Origin: Oscillospiraceae bacterium
GTDB taxonomy: Bacteria; Bacillota; Clostridia; Oscillospirales; Oscillospiraceae
Length of the DNA: 64,000 bases
Direction: 5' to 3'
Assembly (NCBI GenBank): GCA_017395935.1
Contig: JAFQNL010000019.1
Coordinates: 62,001 to 126,000, forward strand
Under the pieces are notes generated by a model. The model was not told the origin of the DNA and did no database searches. It saw nothing but the letters and a program-made list of their open reading frames with translations. The position numbers and the translations under genes were made by a program. Positions 39,509-49,023 of this stretch are shown one piece after another (the first letter of the stretch is position 1; the number at the start of each line of letters is the position of its first letter).

Positions 39509-40861
39509 TCAAAGATCTCGTCCGTTTGTGGAAATGACCCTCTGATACCAGTAAAAGCTGTCCTTGGGCAGCCGGTCTTGTGTGGGGTAGTCTACAAAAA
39601 CGAGCCCGAAGCGCTCTCCATATCCGCTGTGCCACTCAAAATTATCGGTTAGGGCCCAATGGAAATAGCCTTCCAGTTCCACACCGTTTTCAGCAGCTCG
39701 TTTCATTGAACGCAGATATCGGTGGAGAAAATCAATCCGGTCGGCGTCATGGACTTTACCATCCAGATAGATCCGGTCGTTGCAGCTCAGACCGTTTTCC
39801 GAGATAGAGCAGACAATGCCATAACGCTGGTAGAGGAAGCGAAGTCCCCAATCCATCACTTCCGGAGTGATTGGCCACTTCAGAGCAGTCCTTGGGAAAC
39901 CGTCATACCGCCGGACATATTCCGGGGATCCGTCAGCCCCACGGATCACACCCCAACCGTTGTAAATGTTGAAGCAGAGGAAATCGGGGATCTGATGAAT
40001 GATGGAACGCTCTTCGTCAGTCACTTCCTGCGCCAACCGGGCCAGCTGTCCCGCGCCGCAGGGAGGGAAGGTGCCTTTGCAGATTGGATCCAGTGCCATG
40101 TGATGGGTAAAGGTCCACTGGTTATCGTGGGCAGTGAAGCTGGCCTCTCTGGCTGCGTCTATGTTCTCCTGTGTTTCGACAAGGGGATAGCAGAGATTGC
40201 CTGTTGAAGCAAAGCCGATCAGCGCTTGATTGTCGGCGTTTCGAATGGCGGCGGCAGCCAGCCCGTGAGCCATAAGCAGGTGCTTCCAGCAGGTAAATTG
40301 ACCGGCCAGATCCAGCCGCTTGCCAGGGGCGTGGATGCCGGAGGCATAGCCCAGCCCAACGGAACACTGGGGCTCATTGAGGGTGATATAGCGTTTTACC
40401 CTATTGCTGAAATGCTCTGCCATCATGCCGGCAAAGCGGCCAAAGGCTTGGGCTGTGGCGACGGATTGCCAGCCGCCCTGATCCTCCAGTGCCTGTGGCA
40501 GCTCCCAGTGGTACAGGGTCATCCATGGCGTGATACCTGCCGCAATGAGGGCATCCACCAGCCGGTCATAATAAGCAAGTCCTTTCCTGTTCCAGCAGCC
40601 GTCTCCGTTGGGATCAATCCGTGCCCAGCTGGTACTGAAGCGGTAGGCAGATACTCCAAGCTCTTTTAAATGAGCGATATCCTCCGAATATCGATGATAG
40701 CTGTTGCACGCCACGTCACCGTTGCCGTTTTCAAAGATATTGCCCGGCTGGTGGCTGAAGGTATCCCAGATGCTCTTTCCGCCGCTGTCAGCAGTGGAAT
40801 AGCCTTCAATCTGATATGCGCTGGAGGCGGCTCCCCAAACAAAATCCTCTCTCAGTGCCAT
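39509..40861 (-). CDS. GH1 beta-glucosidase
   Basis: This 450-residue family 1 glycoside hydrolase hydrolyses beta-glucosides such as cellobiose. The acid/base Glu is in RYITLNEPQCSVGLGY near residue 165, and the nucleophile Glu is in ICSISENGLSCND near residue 352. FVWGAASSAYQIEGY and the GYFHWALTDNFEWHSGYG end are typical. There is no signal peptide, so it acts on imported sugars. It starts five bases after the cellobiose phosphorylase stop on the same strand, giving the cell both a hydrolytic and a phosphorolytic route for cellobiose. Confidence 0.94.
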   Translation of the reverse strand: MALREDFVWGAASSAYQIEGYSTADSGGKSIWDTFSHQPGNIFENGNGDVACNSYHRYSEDIAHLKELGVSAYRFSTSWARIDPNGDGCWNRKGLAYYDRLVDALIAAGITPWMTLYHWELPQALEDQGGWQSVATAQAFGRFAGMMAEHFSNRVKRYITLNEPQCSVGLGYASGIHAPGKRLDLAGQFTCWKHLLMAHGLAAAAIRNADNQALIGFASTGNLCYPLVETQENIDAAREASFTAHDNQWTFTHHMALDPICKGTFPPCGAGQLARLAQEVTDEERSIIHQIPDFLCFNIYNGWGVIRGADGSPEYVRRYDGFPRTALKWPITPEVMDWGLRFLYQRYGIVCSISENGLSCNDRIYLDGKVHDADRIDFLHRYLRSMKRAAENGVELEGYFHWALTDNFEWHSGYGERFGLVFVDYPTQDRLPKDSFYWYQRVISTNGRDL

Positions 40862-40866
40862 AGCCG

Positions 40867-43302
40867 TTACCCCATAATCACATTGACATGGACTACTGCT
40901 CCCTCGGCAGCCAGCGGAAGCAGAGAGCCGGTCTTGTCGACTCCGTTGACGGTCAGACGGGCAACGCCCTTCTGAACACCGGCGGAGTTGTCAACAGTGA
41001 TATGATACTCGGCGCCCCGGTACCGGCGAACTACCTGATACGCGGACAGAGCGGCGGGAATACAGGGATCCATCCGCAAGCCGTCCAGAGTGGGATTGAT
41101 GCCCAGAATGAACTGGCTGATATTGACAAAGGTCCATGCAGCGGTGCCGGTCAGCCAGCTGTTTTTGGCTTCACCGAATGTGGCAGCGTCTTTGCCTGCT
41201 ACCATCTGGCTGTAGACATAGGGCTCCGTTCGATGGATCTCGCTGATCTCCTCCAAATAGGCCGGACAGGTTTTGCGATAGACCTCGAATGCCCTGTTAC
41301 CCCGTCCGATTACCGTTTCGGCGCAGGAGATCCAGGGATTGTTATGGCAAAAGATACCGGCGTTTTCCTTATAGCCGGGAGGATAGCTGGAGATCTCGCC
41401 CAGATTAAGCCGGTAAGTGGTGTAGGCCGGCTGATGAAGGACGATACCATACTTGGTATCCAAGTGCTTTTCGACGCTCTCAAGGGCCTGCAGAGCCTGA
41501 CCGCTCTCGACGCCCAGACCGGCCATTACGCACATACCCTGAGGTTCGATAAAAATCTGTCCCTCATCGCATACATGGCTTCCCACCGGTTTGCTCTCAG
41601 CGTCAAAGGCGCGAATAAACCACTCTCCATCCCAACCGGCAGTCAGGGTCACCTCTTCCATGGCACGCACAGCGTCCAGCGCATCCTCAGCCTCCTCCTG
41701 CAGGCCTAAATGACGGCAGATATCGGCATATTCTTTGCCATACTTGACAAACATACCGGCGATAAAGACACTCTCTGCCACCGGGCCCTCGCTGGGTCCG
41801 GAAATCTGGAAGCTCTCACCGGGGTGCTCGGAGAAACAGTTGAGGTTGAGACAGTCGTTCCAGTCCGCGCGGCCGATAAGCGGCAGCTTGTGAGGACCCA
41901 GATTCTTTCTGGTGAAGTTAAAGCTGCGGCGGAGATGTTCCATAAGGCTCTGAGCCTTGCTCTCGTCATTATCAAAGGGGACCGACTCCTGGAGAATGGA
42001 CCAATCACCGGTCTCTTTCAGATAGGCCGACGTTCCGGCAATAAGCCAGAGGGGATCGTCATTAAAGCCGCTGCCGATATCGCTGTTTCCCCGCTTGGTC
42101 AGAGGCTGGTACTGGTGATAAGCGCTGCCGTCTTCAAACTGGGTGGCGGCAATATCCAGAATCCGCCCCCGGGCCCGGTTAGGAATCATATGTACAAAGC
42201 CCAGCAGATCCTGACAGGAGTCGCGGAAACCCATGCCGCGGCCCATACCGCTCTCGTAGTAACTGGCGCTTCGGCTCATATTAAAGGTGACCATACACTG
42301 GTACTGATGCCAGATATTGACCATCCGATCCAGCTTCTCTTCGCCGCTGCTTACCTGCCAGCCGGAGAGAAGGCCCTGCCAGTAGGCGGCCAGTGCCTCG
42401 AGGGCCTGATCTACCTGCCGGCTGGTGGCATAGCGGGCCATCATGGCTTTTGCCGGCGCTTTGTTGATAATACCCGGCGCTTCCCATTTCTGATCCCGGG
42501 GGTTTTCCAGATAACCCAGACCGAAAAGAATGGTTTTATCCTCTCCGGGAGCGAGGGTGAGATGGATATGATGGGCACCCACCGGAGTCCAGCCGTGGGC
42601 AATGGTGGAAGAACAGCGGCCGCGAAGAACGGCCTCCGGGGCGGAAGGACCGCTGTACAGGCCGCAGAAAGCATCCCGGGAGGTATCAAAGCTGTCGATA
42701 GGGGTGTCAGTCCAATAGACGGCATAGTGATCCCGGCGCTCCCGGTACTCTGTCTTATGGTAAATGGCGGAGCCCACTACCTCCAGTTCGCCGGTGGAGT
42801 AATTGCGCTGGAAGTTGGAACTGTCGTCCATAGCATCCCAGAGACAGAATTCCACATAGCTGAACACGTCCAGATCCCTGCGTTCACCGCTTCGGTTGCT
42901 CACTGTCAGCCGAGTCAACTCGCAGGCATCACCGACGGGAACGAACATTTCCTGCCGGGCGAAAATATCCCGCTTGCTGCTTTCGAAAACGGTATATCCC
43001 AGACCATGCCGACAGAGATAGCTGTCCAGCTCCGTCTGGACCGGACGCCAGCCGGGATTCCAGACAATATCTCCGTCTTTGATATAGATCCGGTGGCCGT
43101 CGGTATCCAGAGGAGAACTGTTGTAGCGGTACCGGCTAAGACGGCGCAGACGTGCGTCACGATAGAAACTGTAGCCGCCTCCGGTATTGGAAACAAGGCT
43201 GAAAAAATCCTCGCTGCCCAGATAATTGATCCAGGGAAGGGGAGTGCGGGGAGTCTCGACCACGTATTCCCGGCGCATGTCGTCAAAATGTCCGAATTGC
43301 AT
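40867..43302 (-). CDS. Cellobiose phosphorylase (GH94)
   Basis: This 811-residue GH94 enzyme splits cellobiose with phosphate to glucose 1-phosphate and glucose. It matches clostridial cellobiose phosphorylases over its full length: [12 protein letters not shown] near the start, [35 protein letters not shown], the catalytic Asp in [17 protein letters not shown] near residue 480, and [16 protein letters not shown] near the end. The length equals that of the Clostridium thermocellum enzyme as I recall it. It is cytoplasmic, has AAAGGAGAG before the ATG, and is divergent from the LacI-type gene that probably controls it. Confidence 0.94.
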   Translation of the reverse strand: MQFGHFDDMRREYVVETPRTPLPWINYLGSEDFFSLVSNTGGGYSFYRDARLRRLSRYRYNSSPLDTDGHRIYIKDGDIVWNPGWRPVQTELDSYLCRHGLGYTVFESSKRDIFARQEMFVPVGDACELTRLTVSNRSGERRDLDVFSYVEFCLWDAMDDSSNFQRNYSTGELEVVGSAIYHKTEYRERRDHYAVYWTDTPIDSFDTSRDAFCGLYSGPSAPEAVLRGRCSSTIAHGWTPVGAHHIHLTLAPGEDKTILFGLGYLENPRDQKWEAPGIINKAPAKAMMARYATSRQVDQALEALAAYWQGLLSGWQVSSGEEKLDRMVNIWHQYQCMVTFNMSRSASYYESGMGRGMGFRDSCQDLLGFVHMIPNRARGRILDIAATQFEDGSAYHQYQPLTKRGNSDIGSGFNDDPLWLIAGTSAYLKETGDWSILQESVPFDNDESKAQSLMEHLRRSFNFTRKNLGPHKLPLIGRADWNDCLNLNCFSEHPGESFQISGPSEGPVAESVFIAGMFVKYGKEYADICRHLGLQEEAEDALDAVRAMEEVTLTAGWDGEWFIRAFDAESKPVGSHVCDEGQIFIEPQGMCVMAGLGVESGQALQALESVEKHLDTKYGIVLHQPAYTTYRLNLGEISSYPPGYKENAGIFCHNNPWISCAETVIGRGNRAFEVYRKTCPAYLEEISEIHRTEPYVYSQMVAGKDAATFGEAKNSWLTGTAAWTFVNISQFILGINPTLDGLRMDPCIPAALSAYQVVRRYRGAEYHITVDNSAGVQKGVARLTVNGVDKTGSLLPLAAEGAVVHVNVIMG

Positions 43303-43345
43303 AGGGATCTCTCCTTTGCATCAGAGTTGAAAAGAACCTGCCTAC

Positions 43346-43408
43346 TAAAACGTTTAAGCATAGTGAATATACACATCCACTATAGCCTAAGAATACTGGA
43401 ATTTGTAA
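43346..43408 (-). promoter_or_regulatory. Cellobiose phosphorylase promoter with LacI-type operator
   Basis: On the minus strand TTACAA (43408-43403) and TATAGT (43384-43379) have an 18-base spacer. The palindrome TAAAACGTTTAA (43346-43357), with the central CG typical of LacI-family sites, lies about 15-26 bases past the start point. Confidence 0.65.
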
Positions 43409-43527
43409 AAAAAGGCAATAGCTTTTCTAAAAATATTTTCGGTTTTCTGAATGAGGCGGGAAGCGGTCCGGAGACAAACGAAACTGAAGCTATAATTTGC
43501 GAAATATCGTCTTTTTCGAAAAAAGAA

Positions 43528-43573
43528 TTGAAAGTTTAAGCTGAGAAGAGTATAATTTATATAAAACGTATAA
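43528..43573 (+). promoter_or_regulatory. LacI-type regulator promoter with matching operator
   Basis: TTGAAA (43528-43533) and TATAAT (43551-43556) are 17 bases apart. TAAAACGTATAA at 43562-43573 matches 11 of 12 bases of the operator at 43346-43357, which suggests autoregulation. Confidence 0.65.
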
Positions 43574-43585
43574 GGAGATGGTGTC

Positions 43586-44611
43586 ATGGTTTCGCTGAAG
43601 GACATCGCCCAGCGCTGCGGTGTCTCGGTAGCAACTGTAAGTAAGGCGCTCAACGGACAAAAGGATATCGGCCGGGAGACCCGGGAGCGTATCCGAAAAA
43701 TCGCAGATGAAATGGGTTATATGCCAAATTCTGCCGCAAGAGCCCTGAAAACCCATAGAACTTATAATCTTGGCGTTCTTTTTGAGGAAGAACAGCGTAA
43801 AGGTCTGACCCATGAATTCTTCTCCCTTATCCTTAATAGCTTCAAGGAAGAGGCGGAATCTCACGGCTATGATATCACCTTCATCAGCCATAATATCGGC
43901 GGCAAAGCGACTACCTACCTCCGCCACTGCCGGTATCGGGGAGTTGACGGGGCTGCTATCGTTTGCGCTGATTTCGCCGATCCTCAGGTTGTTGAGCTGA
44001 TTAACAGCGACATCCCGGTGGTAACAGTGGACCATACCTTCAACAACCGGATGGCTGTTCTGTCGGACAATATTACTGGTATCTCTGAGCTGGTCCGTCA
44101 CGCCTACAACATGGGCCACAGGAAGATCGCTATGATCCACGGTGAGATGACCTCGGTTACTGAGAACCGTCTGGCTGGCTTTTATAAAACCTGTGAGGAA
44201 TTGGGAATTACTGTTCCGGATGAGTATGTCAGATCCAGTATTTTCTATGATGCGGGCAACTGCTATATGATCACCCGGGAGCTGCTGGCGCTTCGGGACC
44301 GTCCGACCTGTATTCTCTTTCAGGATGACTTCTCCGCCATGGGCGGATATCGGGCCATCGCTGAGGCAGGCCTTCGTATTCCGGAGGATATCTCTACAAC
44401 CGGCTATGATGGCATTTTCCTGTCTGAGGTTATGTCCCCCAGCCTGACTACCTATCGTCAGAATACAGCCCGGATGGGCTGCGTGGCTGCAGACCGGCTG
44501 ATTGCCATGATAGAGCATCCCCGCACGACGCTGCCAGAGCGGCATATGGTCTCCGGCCAACTTGTTCTTGGCGGGTCGGTCGCAGCGCCGGGAAAGAAGA
44601 GAAGAGGTTGA
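43586..44611 (+). CDS. LacI-family transcriptional regulator
   Basis: This 341-residue repressor has the N-terminal helix-turn-helix SLKDIAQRCGVSVATVSKAL, the hinge YMPNSAARALKTHRTYNLGV, and a periplasmic-binding-protein-like sensor with DIPVVTVDHTF and ISTTGYDGIFLSEVMSPSLT. Divergent placement and near-identical palindromes in front of it and the cellobiose phosphorylase gene point to control of cellobiose use. The effector could be cellobiose or a sugar phosphate. A GAGATGG region precedes the ATG. Confidence 0.92.
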   Translation: MVSLKDIAQRCGVSVATVSKALNGQKDIGRETRERIRKIADEMGYMPNSAARALKTHRTYNLGVLFEEEQRKGLTHEFFSLILNSFKEEAESHGYDITFISHNIGGKATTYLRHCRYRGVDGAAIVCADFADPQVVELINSDIPVVTVDHTFNNRMAVLSDNITGISELVRHAYNMGHRKIAMIHGEMTSVTENRLAGFYKTCEELGITVPDEYVRSSIFYDAGNCYMITRELLALRDRPTCILFQDDFSAMGGYRAIAEAGLRIPEDISTTGYDGIFLSEVMSPSLTTYRQNTARMGCVAADRLIAMIEHPRTTLPERHMVSGQLVLGGSVAAPGKKRRG

Positions 44612-44769
44612 CAAAAAACGAAACTGAGAGAGAAAAGCTGATATTATATATGTATTTCGGTGAATCTGTAACAGTTTCGACATAATTCCCGTGTACACTG
44701 ACAATGTGAGCAGATTTTTGAAGAAAATATTATCTGTTTTCACTATAGAAATAGATAGAAACTATCGTG

Positions 44770-44805
44770 TATAATGAACAACACAGTGTTCTGGAAACGC
44801 TTTCA
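44770..44805 (+). promoter_or_regulatory. Branching-enzyme promoter with cre-like operator
   Basis: A TATAAT at 44770-44775 has only a poor -35. TGGAAACGCTTTCA at 44792-44805 fits the cre/LacI-type pattern (TGNAANCGNWNNCA) and lies just past the expected start point. It could bind the neighbouring LacI-type protein or a CcpA homologue. Confidence 0.5.
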
Positions 44806-44863
44806 GTCACTACTTGAGTCAAAAAATATTTGATTCGTCTATTTTACAAAGGAGGGTACCAAC

Positions 44864-46948
44864 GTGTATCGTATTTTGGAACTGAACCCCCAGCTTCAGC
44901 CCTTTGCCGGTGATATCGATCTGCGTATGCAGCTTTATCGTGACACCAAGTCCCGTCTGCTTCCCAATGGTATGACTCTCAACGAGTTTGCCAATGCATA
45001 TAGTTACTATGGCTTCCACCCTGTGGAGGGCGGCTGGATCTATCGTGAATGGGCACCCAGCGCCTATCAGCTCTATCTGACCGGTGACTTCAATGGCTGG
45101 AACCTGACCTCTCATCCCATGCAGCGCACCTCGAATGGCAACTGGGAGATCTTCCTGGAGGGCGAAAATGCTCTGTGGGAAGGCTGCAAGGTTAAGACTG
45201 TGGTTGATGCCAACATGACCCGCACCGAGCACATCCCCCTGTATGCCCGCCGGGTGGTTCAGGATAAGAACACTCTGACCTTCTGCGCCGAGATCGTGGA
45301 TGAGCGCAAGAGCTTTGCCTGGACAGACGGCGACTTTAAGGGCGCCGACACTCTGTACATCTATGAGGCCCATGTGGGTATGGCTCAGGAAGAGGGTAGA
45401 GTGGGCTCCTATCTGGAATTTGCCAAGAACATTCTGCCTCGGGTCAAAAAGGCTGGCTATAATGCCATCCAGCTCATGGCTATTATGGAGCATCCCTACT
45501 ACGGATCTTTCGGCTATCAGGTTTCCAACTTCTACGCCGCTTCTTCCTGGTTCGGCATGCCTGAGGATCTGAAGTATCTGGTTAATAAGGCCCATAAACT
45601 GGGTATGCGGGTTCTGCTGGACGTGGTTCACTCTCACGCGGTCAAGAACACTGCCGAAGGCATCAATATGTTCGATGGCACTACCTGGCAGTTCTTCCAT
45701 GACGGTCCTAAGGGTGATCACCCTGCCTGGGGCACCAAGTGCTTCAACTATGGCAAGGACGAGGTCATTCACTTCCTGCTGTCCAATCTGAAGTTCTGGA
45801 TGACTGAGTATCACTTTGACGGCTTCCGCTTCGACGGCGTCACCTCCATGCTCTATCATGATCATGGTCTGGGCACCGACTTCAATGACAACAGTAAGTA
45901 CTTCTCCCTCAATACCCATACTGAGGCAATTACCTACCTCCAGCTGGCTACCGAGCTGATCCGTCAGGTCAACCCCAACGCCACTATCATTGCTGAGGAT
46001 ATGTCCGGTATGCCCGGTATGTGCCTGCCCATTGAGGACGGCGGTATTGGCTTTGACTATCGTCTGGGCATGGGTCTGCCTGATATGTGGATCCGCACTG
46101 TGAAGGGAAAGCGGGATGAGGATTGGGATATTGGCCAGATGTGGGGTGATATGTGCCTGCGTCGTCCCGGTGAAGGCACTGTCTCCTATGTGGAGAGCCA
46201 TGACCAGGCTCTGGTAGGCGACAAGACCATGATCTTCCGTCTGGCAGATGCTAGCATGTATTCCGACATGAGCAAGGACTGCCACAACCCCGTTATTGAC
46301 CGCGCCATCGCTCTGCATAAGATGATCCGGCTCTTTACTCTGGCCGGCGCCGGTGAGGCCTATCTGAACTTCATGGGCAATGAATTCGGTCATCCCGAAT
46401 GGATCGACTTCCCCCGTGAGGGCAACGGATGGAGCTTCCATTACTGCCGCCGTCAGTGGAGCCTGCTTGATAACGACATGCTCAAGTACCAGTGGCTGGG
46501 CGAGTTTGACCGGGATATGATCACTCTGACCAAGCGCCGCAATATCTTCCAGCAGCGTATGGCCGATCAGATGATGATCCACCATGACAATAAGCTCATC
46601 GCCTTCTACCGCAAGGGGCTGCTCTTTGCCTTCAACTTCCATCCCTCCAACTCCTGCACTGACGTCCGTATTTCTGTTCCCAACAATGCAGACTACACCG
46701 TTGCTCTGTGCACCGATGATGAGAAGTATGGCGGTCAGAATCTGGTCGAGCATATGACCTATCCTGCCAAGGAGATCGACGGCAGATACTATGTGGATAT
46801 CTATCTCCCTGCCCGTACCGCGGTGGTGCTGAAGGAAGGTCGGATTCGCAAGTCCGCAGCTGAGCGCAAGGCTCCCGTCGAGAAAAAGACGATTACCAAA
46901 AAGGCTCCCGCCAAGAAGAGCAAGAAGACGGTCAAAACCGAGGAGTAA
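44864..46948 (+). CDS. Glycogen branching enzyme, eukaryote-like GH13_8 type
   Basis: This 694-residue protein resembles eukaryotic branching enzymes (GH13 subfamily 8) more than bacterial GlgB. Evidence is YYGFHPVEGGWIYREWAPSA, YGSFGYQVSNFYAASSWFG, VLLDVVHSHAVKNTAEGI and FDGFRFDGVTSMLYHDHGLG. The nucleophile Asp is in RFDGVTSM, the acid/base Glu in IIAEDMSGMPG and the third acid in VESHDQAL. It creates alpha-1,6 branches in glycogen. The last 28 residues are a lysine/alanine-rich tail (KKTITKKAPAKKSKKTVK) not needed for catalysis. The start is GTG after AAAGGAGGG. No other glycogen gene is nearby. Confidence 0.9.
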   Translation: MYRILELNPQLQPFAGDIDLRMQLYRDTKSRLLPNGMTLNEFANAYSYYGFHPVEGGWIYREWAPSAYQLYLTGDFNGWNLTSHPMQRTSNGNWEIFLEGENALWEGCKVKTVVDANMTRTEHIPLYARRVVQDKNTLTFCAEIVDERKSFAWTDGDFKGADTLYIYEAHVGMAQEEGRVGSYLEFAKNILPRVKKAGYNAIQLMAIMEHPYYGSFGYQVSNFYAASSWFGMPEDLKYLVNKAHKLGMRVLLDVVHSHAVKNTAEGINMFDGTTWQFFHDGPKGDHPAWGTKCFNYGKDEVIHFLLSNLKFWMTEYHFDGFRFDGVTSMLYHDHGLGTDFNDNSKYFSLNTHTEAITYLQLATELIRQVNPNATIIAEDMSGMPGMCLPIEDGGIGFDYRLGMGLPDMWIRTVKGKRDEDWDIGQMWGDMCLRRPGEGTVSYVESHDQALVGDKTMIFRLADASMYSDMSKDCHNPVIDRAIALHKMIRLFTLAGAGEAYLNFMGNEFGHPEWIDFPREGNGWSFHYCRRQWSLLDNDMLKYQWLGEFDRDMITLTKRRNIFQQRMADQMMIHHDNKLIAFYRKGLLFAFNFHPSNSCTDVRISVPNNADYTVALCTDDEKYGGQNLVEHMTYPAKEIDGRYYVDIYLPARTAVVLKEGRIRKSAAERKAPVEKKTITKKAPAKKSKKTVKTEE

Positions 46949-46978
46949 GGCTCTTCCCGAACTAAAAAACTGACATAT

Positions 46979-47022
46979 GACCCGGCGTCCTCTCTTTGGG
47001 ACGCCGGGTCCGCTTTTTCTTT
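46979..47022 (+). terminator. Terminator after the branching enzyme gene
   Basis: A strong stem ACCCGGCGTCC/GGACGCCGGGT with an 8-base loop is followed by CCGCTTTTTCTTTT. Confidence 0.87.
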
Positions 47023-47140
47023 TCCGACCGGAAAAGTGCCGGAATCAGCGATATCCTCCAAATGAGAAAGAATGTCCCAACTGTTTGGCAAATTTCATAT
47101 TTCTTAAGAGATTATCCCAGTGGAATTCACACTTCTGTCA

Positions 47141-47170
47141 TTGACTCAGACGCCGCCGCAGTGATAAAAT
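47141..47170 (+). promoter_or_regulatory. Promoter upstream of the methyltransferase-ecf-truA gene run
   Basis: TTGACT (47141-47146) and TAAAAT (47165-47170) have an 18-base spacer. No other clear promoter lies before 53400, so this one may serve the closely packed genes up to the CvpA-like gene. Confidence 0.55.
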
Positions 47171-47228
47171 GACATAATTACAATCGATTATTATGACCTA
47201 CTATGCCTATAGATGGAGACATACGATT

Positions 47229-48104
47229 ATGTGGATTGCAAACGGCTGGAAAGACTATGAACTGATCGACTGCGGCGGCGGCGAAAAGGTAGAGCGCTGG
47301 GGAAAGACCATTCTGGTTCGTCCCGATCCTCAGGCTATCTGGAATACTCCCCGAACCCGGAAAGAGTGGAAGCGCCATGACGGACGCTATCATCGCTCCA
47401 AGACCGGCGGCGGCCACTGGGAGAAGGAACGGATGCCGGAAAACTGGATGATTCGTTACGACGATCTGACATTTAAGATCGGCGCCATGAACTTCAAGCA
47501 TACCGGCCTTTTTCCTGAGCAGGCGGCTAACTGGGATTTTGCCCGGGACATGATCCGGAAGGCAAACCGTCCGGTAAATGTGCTCAACCTCTTTGCCTAT
47601 ACGGGCGGAGCCACTGTGGCCTGCGCATCTGCCGGCGCTCAGGTCTGTCATGTAGACGCTGCTAAGGGTATGGTAGCCTGGGGCAAGGAAAACGCAAGAC
47701 TATCCGGTCTGGAGAAAGCGCCTATCCGTTGGATTGTGGATGACTGTGCCAAGTTTGTCGAGCGAGAGATTCGCCGCGGCCGTCGGTATGACGCCATAAT
47801 CATGGATCCCCCCTCCTATGGAAGAGGTCCGTCCGGAGAGATCTGGAAGCTGGAGGAGAATCTCTATCCCTTCCTGGAGCTCGTGGTTCAGGTGCTGAGT
47901 GACAAGCCCGTGTTCTTTATTATTAACTCTTACACTACCGGTCTTGCTCCTTCGGTACTGGGCTACCTGCTGGACACACTGGTGACCAAAAAGTACGGCG
48001 GCCATGCCGAATGCGGCGAGTTGGGTCTGCCGGTAACGGCCAGTGGACTGGTGCTGCCCTGCGGCTCTACCGGTCGCTGGATCGCTGATCTTGGGAGAAA
48101 GTAA
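47229..48104 (+). CDS. Class I SAM-dependent methyltransferase, RlmI/RlmK-like
   Basis: This 291-residue protein has a SAM-binding Rossmann core: VLNLFAYTGGATVACASAGA (motif I), VCHVDAAKGMVAWGKENA (motif II) and YDAIIMDPPSYGRGPSGE, which holds the DPPS sequence of RlmI-type 23S rRNA m5C methyltransferases. There is no PUA domain. The N-terminal part (ELIDCGGGEKVERWGKTIL) is typical of a Firmicute subgroup. The target is probably rRNA but is unproven. The ATG at 47229 is preferred to 47193 because GGAG lies about ten bases upstream and the family begins there. It ends two bases before ecfA1. Confidence 0.85.
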   Translation: MWIANGWKDYELIDCGGGEKVERWGKTILVRPDPQAIWNTPRTRKEWKRHDGRYHRSKTGGGHWEKERMPENWMIRYDDLTFKIGAMNFKHTGLFPEQAANWDFARDMIRKANRPVNVLNLFAYTGGATVACASAGAQVCHVDAAKGMVAWGKENARLSGLEKAPIRWIVDDCAKFVEREIRRGRRYDAIIMDPPSYGRGPSGEIWKLEENLYPFLELVVQVLSDKPVFFIINSYTTGLAPSVLGYLLDTLVTKKYGGHAECGELGLPVTASGLVLPCGSTGRWIADLGRK

Positions 48105-48106
48105 GT

Positions 48107-48952
48107 ATGATGAAATCGATCATTGAGACCAAAGATGTCCGTTTCCGCTATCCTGACGCGGGTCAGGATGCCCCTCTGGTGCTGGATGGAGTCTCTCTTT
48201 CCATTGAGGAGGGAAGCTTTGTAGCAGTTCTTGGCCACAACGGCTCCGGCAAGTCTACTCTGGCCAAGAATATGAACGCGATCTACCTGCCCTCCGGCGG
48301 CACTGTCTATGTAGACGGAATTGATACCGCCGATGAAGGGCGGCTGATGGAGATCCGGCGCACTGTTGGTATGGTCTTTCAGAATCCCGACAACCAGATT
48401 GTTGCCAATGTGGTGGAAGAGGACGTGGCTTTTGCCCCGGAGAATCTGGGCGTAGAACAGGAGCAGCTGCGTCTGCGGGTAGATCAGGCTCTGGCTCTGG
48501 TGGGCATGAGCAAATATGCCAAGCATGCGCCCCACCTGCTCTCCGGTGGTCAGAAGCAGCGTATTGCCATTGCCGGTGTTATCGCTATGGAACCCCGCTG
48601 CATTGTTCTCGACGAGCCCACTGCCATGCTTGACCCCATCGGCCGTGAAGATGTGCTGCGTACCATTACCCGACTCAATCGGGAAAAGGGAATCACTGTG
48701 GTGATTATTACCCACCACATGGATGAGGCCGCCCGTGCTGACCGGCTGGTGGTCATGGATCATGGCAAGGTTATCGCTGACGGCCACCCCAAGGAGGTTT
48801 TTCAGCGTGTTGAGGAGTTGACGGCTGTGGGGCTTACCGTCCCTGAGACGGTGGGTCTGCTGGATCAGCTCCGTCAGGAGGGGATTGACGTACCTCTTGA
48901 CGCGCTGTCCGTCGAAGAATGTGCCGAGGCTATTTTTAAGGCTTTTGGCTGA
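48107..48952 (+). CDS. ecfA1: Energy-coupling factor transporter ATPase 1
   Basis: This 281-residue ATPase is one of two nucleotide-binding subunits of the ECF vitamin/metal transporter core. Walker A is VLGHNGSGKSTLAKN near residue 45, the Q-loop MVFQNPDNQIVA, the signature LLSGGQKQRIAIAGV near residue 145 and Walker B CIVLDEPTAMLDP near residue 165. The C-terminal extension past residue 230 helps dimerise with EcfA2. It follows the methyltransferase gene by two bases. The substrate-binding S-components are encoded elsewhere. Confidence 0.94.
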   Translation: MMKSIIETKDVRFRYPDAGQDAPLVLDGVSLSIEEGSFVAVLGHNGSGKSTLAKNMNAIYLPSGGTVYVDGIDTADEGRLMEIRRTVGMVFQNPDNQIVANVVEEDVAFAPENLGVEQEQLRLRVDQALALVGMSKYAKHAPHLLSGGQKQRIAIAGVIAMEPRCIVLDEPTAMLDPIGREDVLRTITRLNREKGITVVIITHHMDEAARADRLVVMDHGKVIADGHPKEVFQRVEELTAVGLTVPETVGLLDQLRQEGIDVPLDALSVEECAEAIFKAFG

Positions 48953-49023
48953 GGTGTCAGGTATCTTCCCTGAGGACTGCATCCTGCTGTCGGGAGCAGT
49001 ACCGGAAAAGTGAGGTAAATTCA

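Noticed and set aside
44819-46753. A 644-codon open frame opposite the branching enzyme gene
   Set aside because: It is a long antisense frame with no ribosome-binding site and no protein family features; the plus-strand gene has all catalytic motifs.
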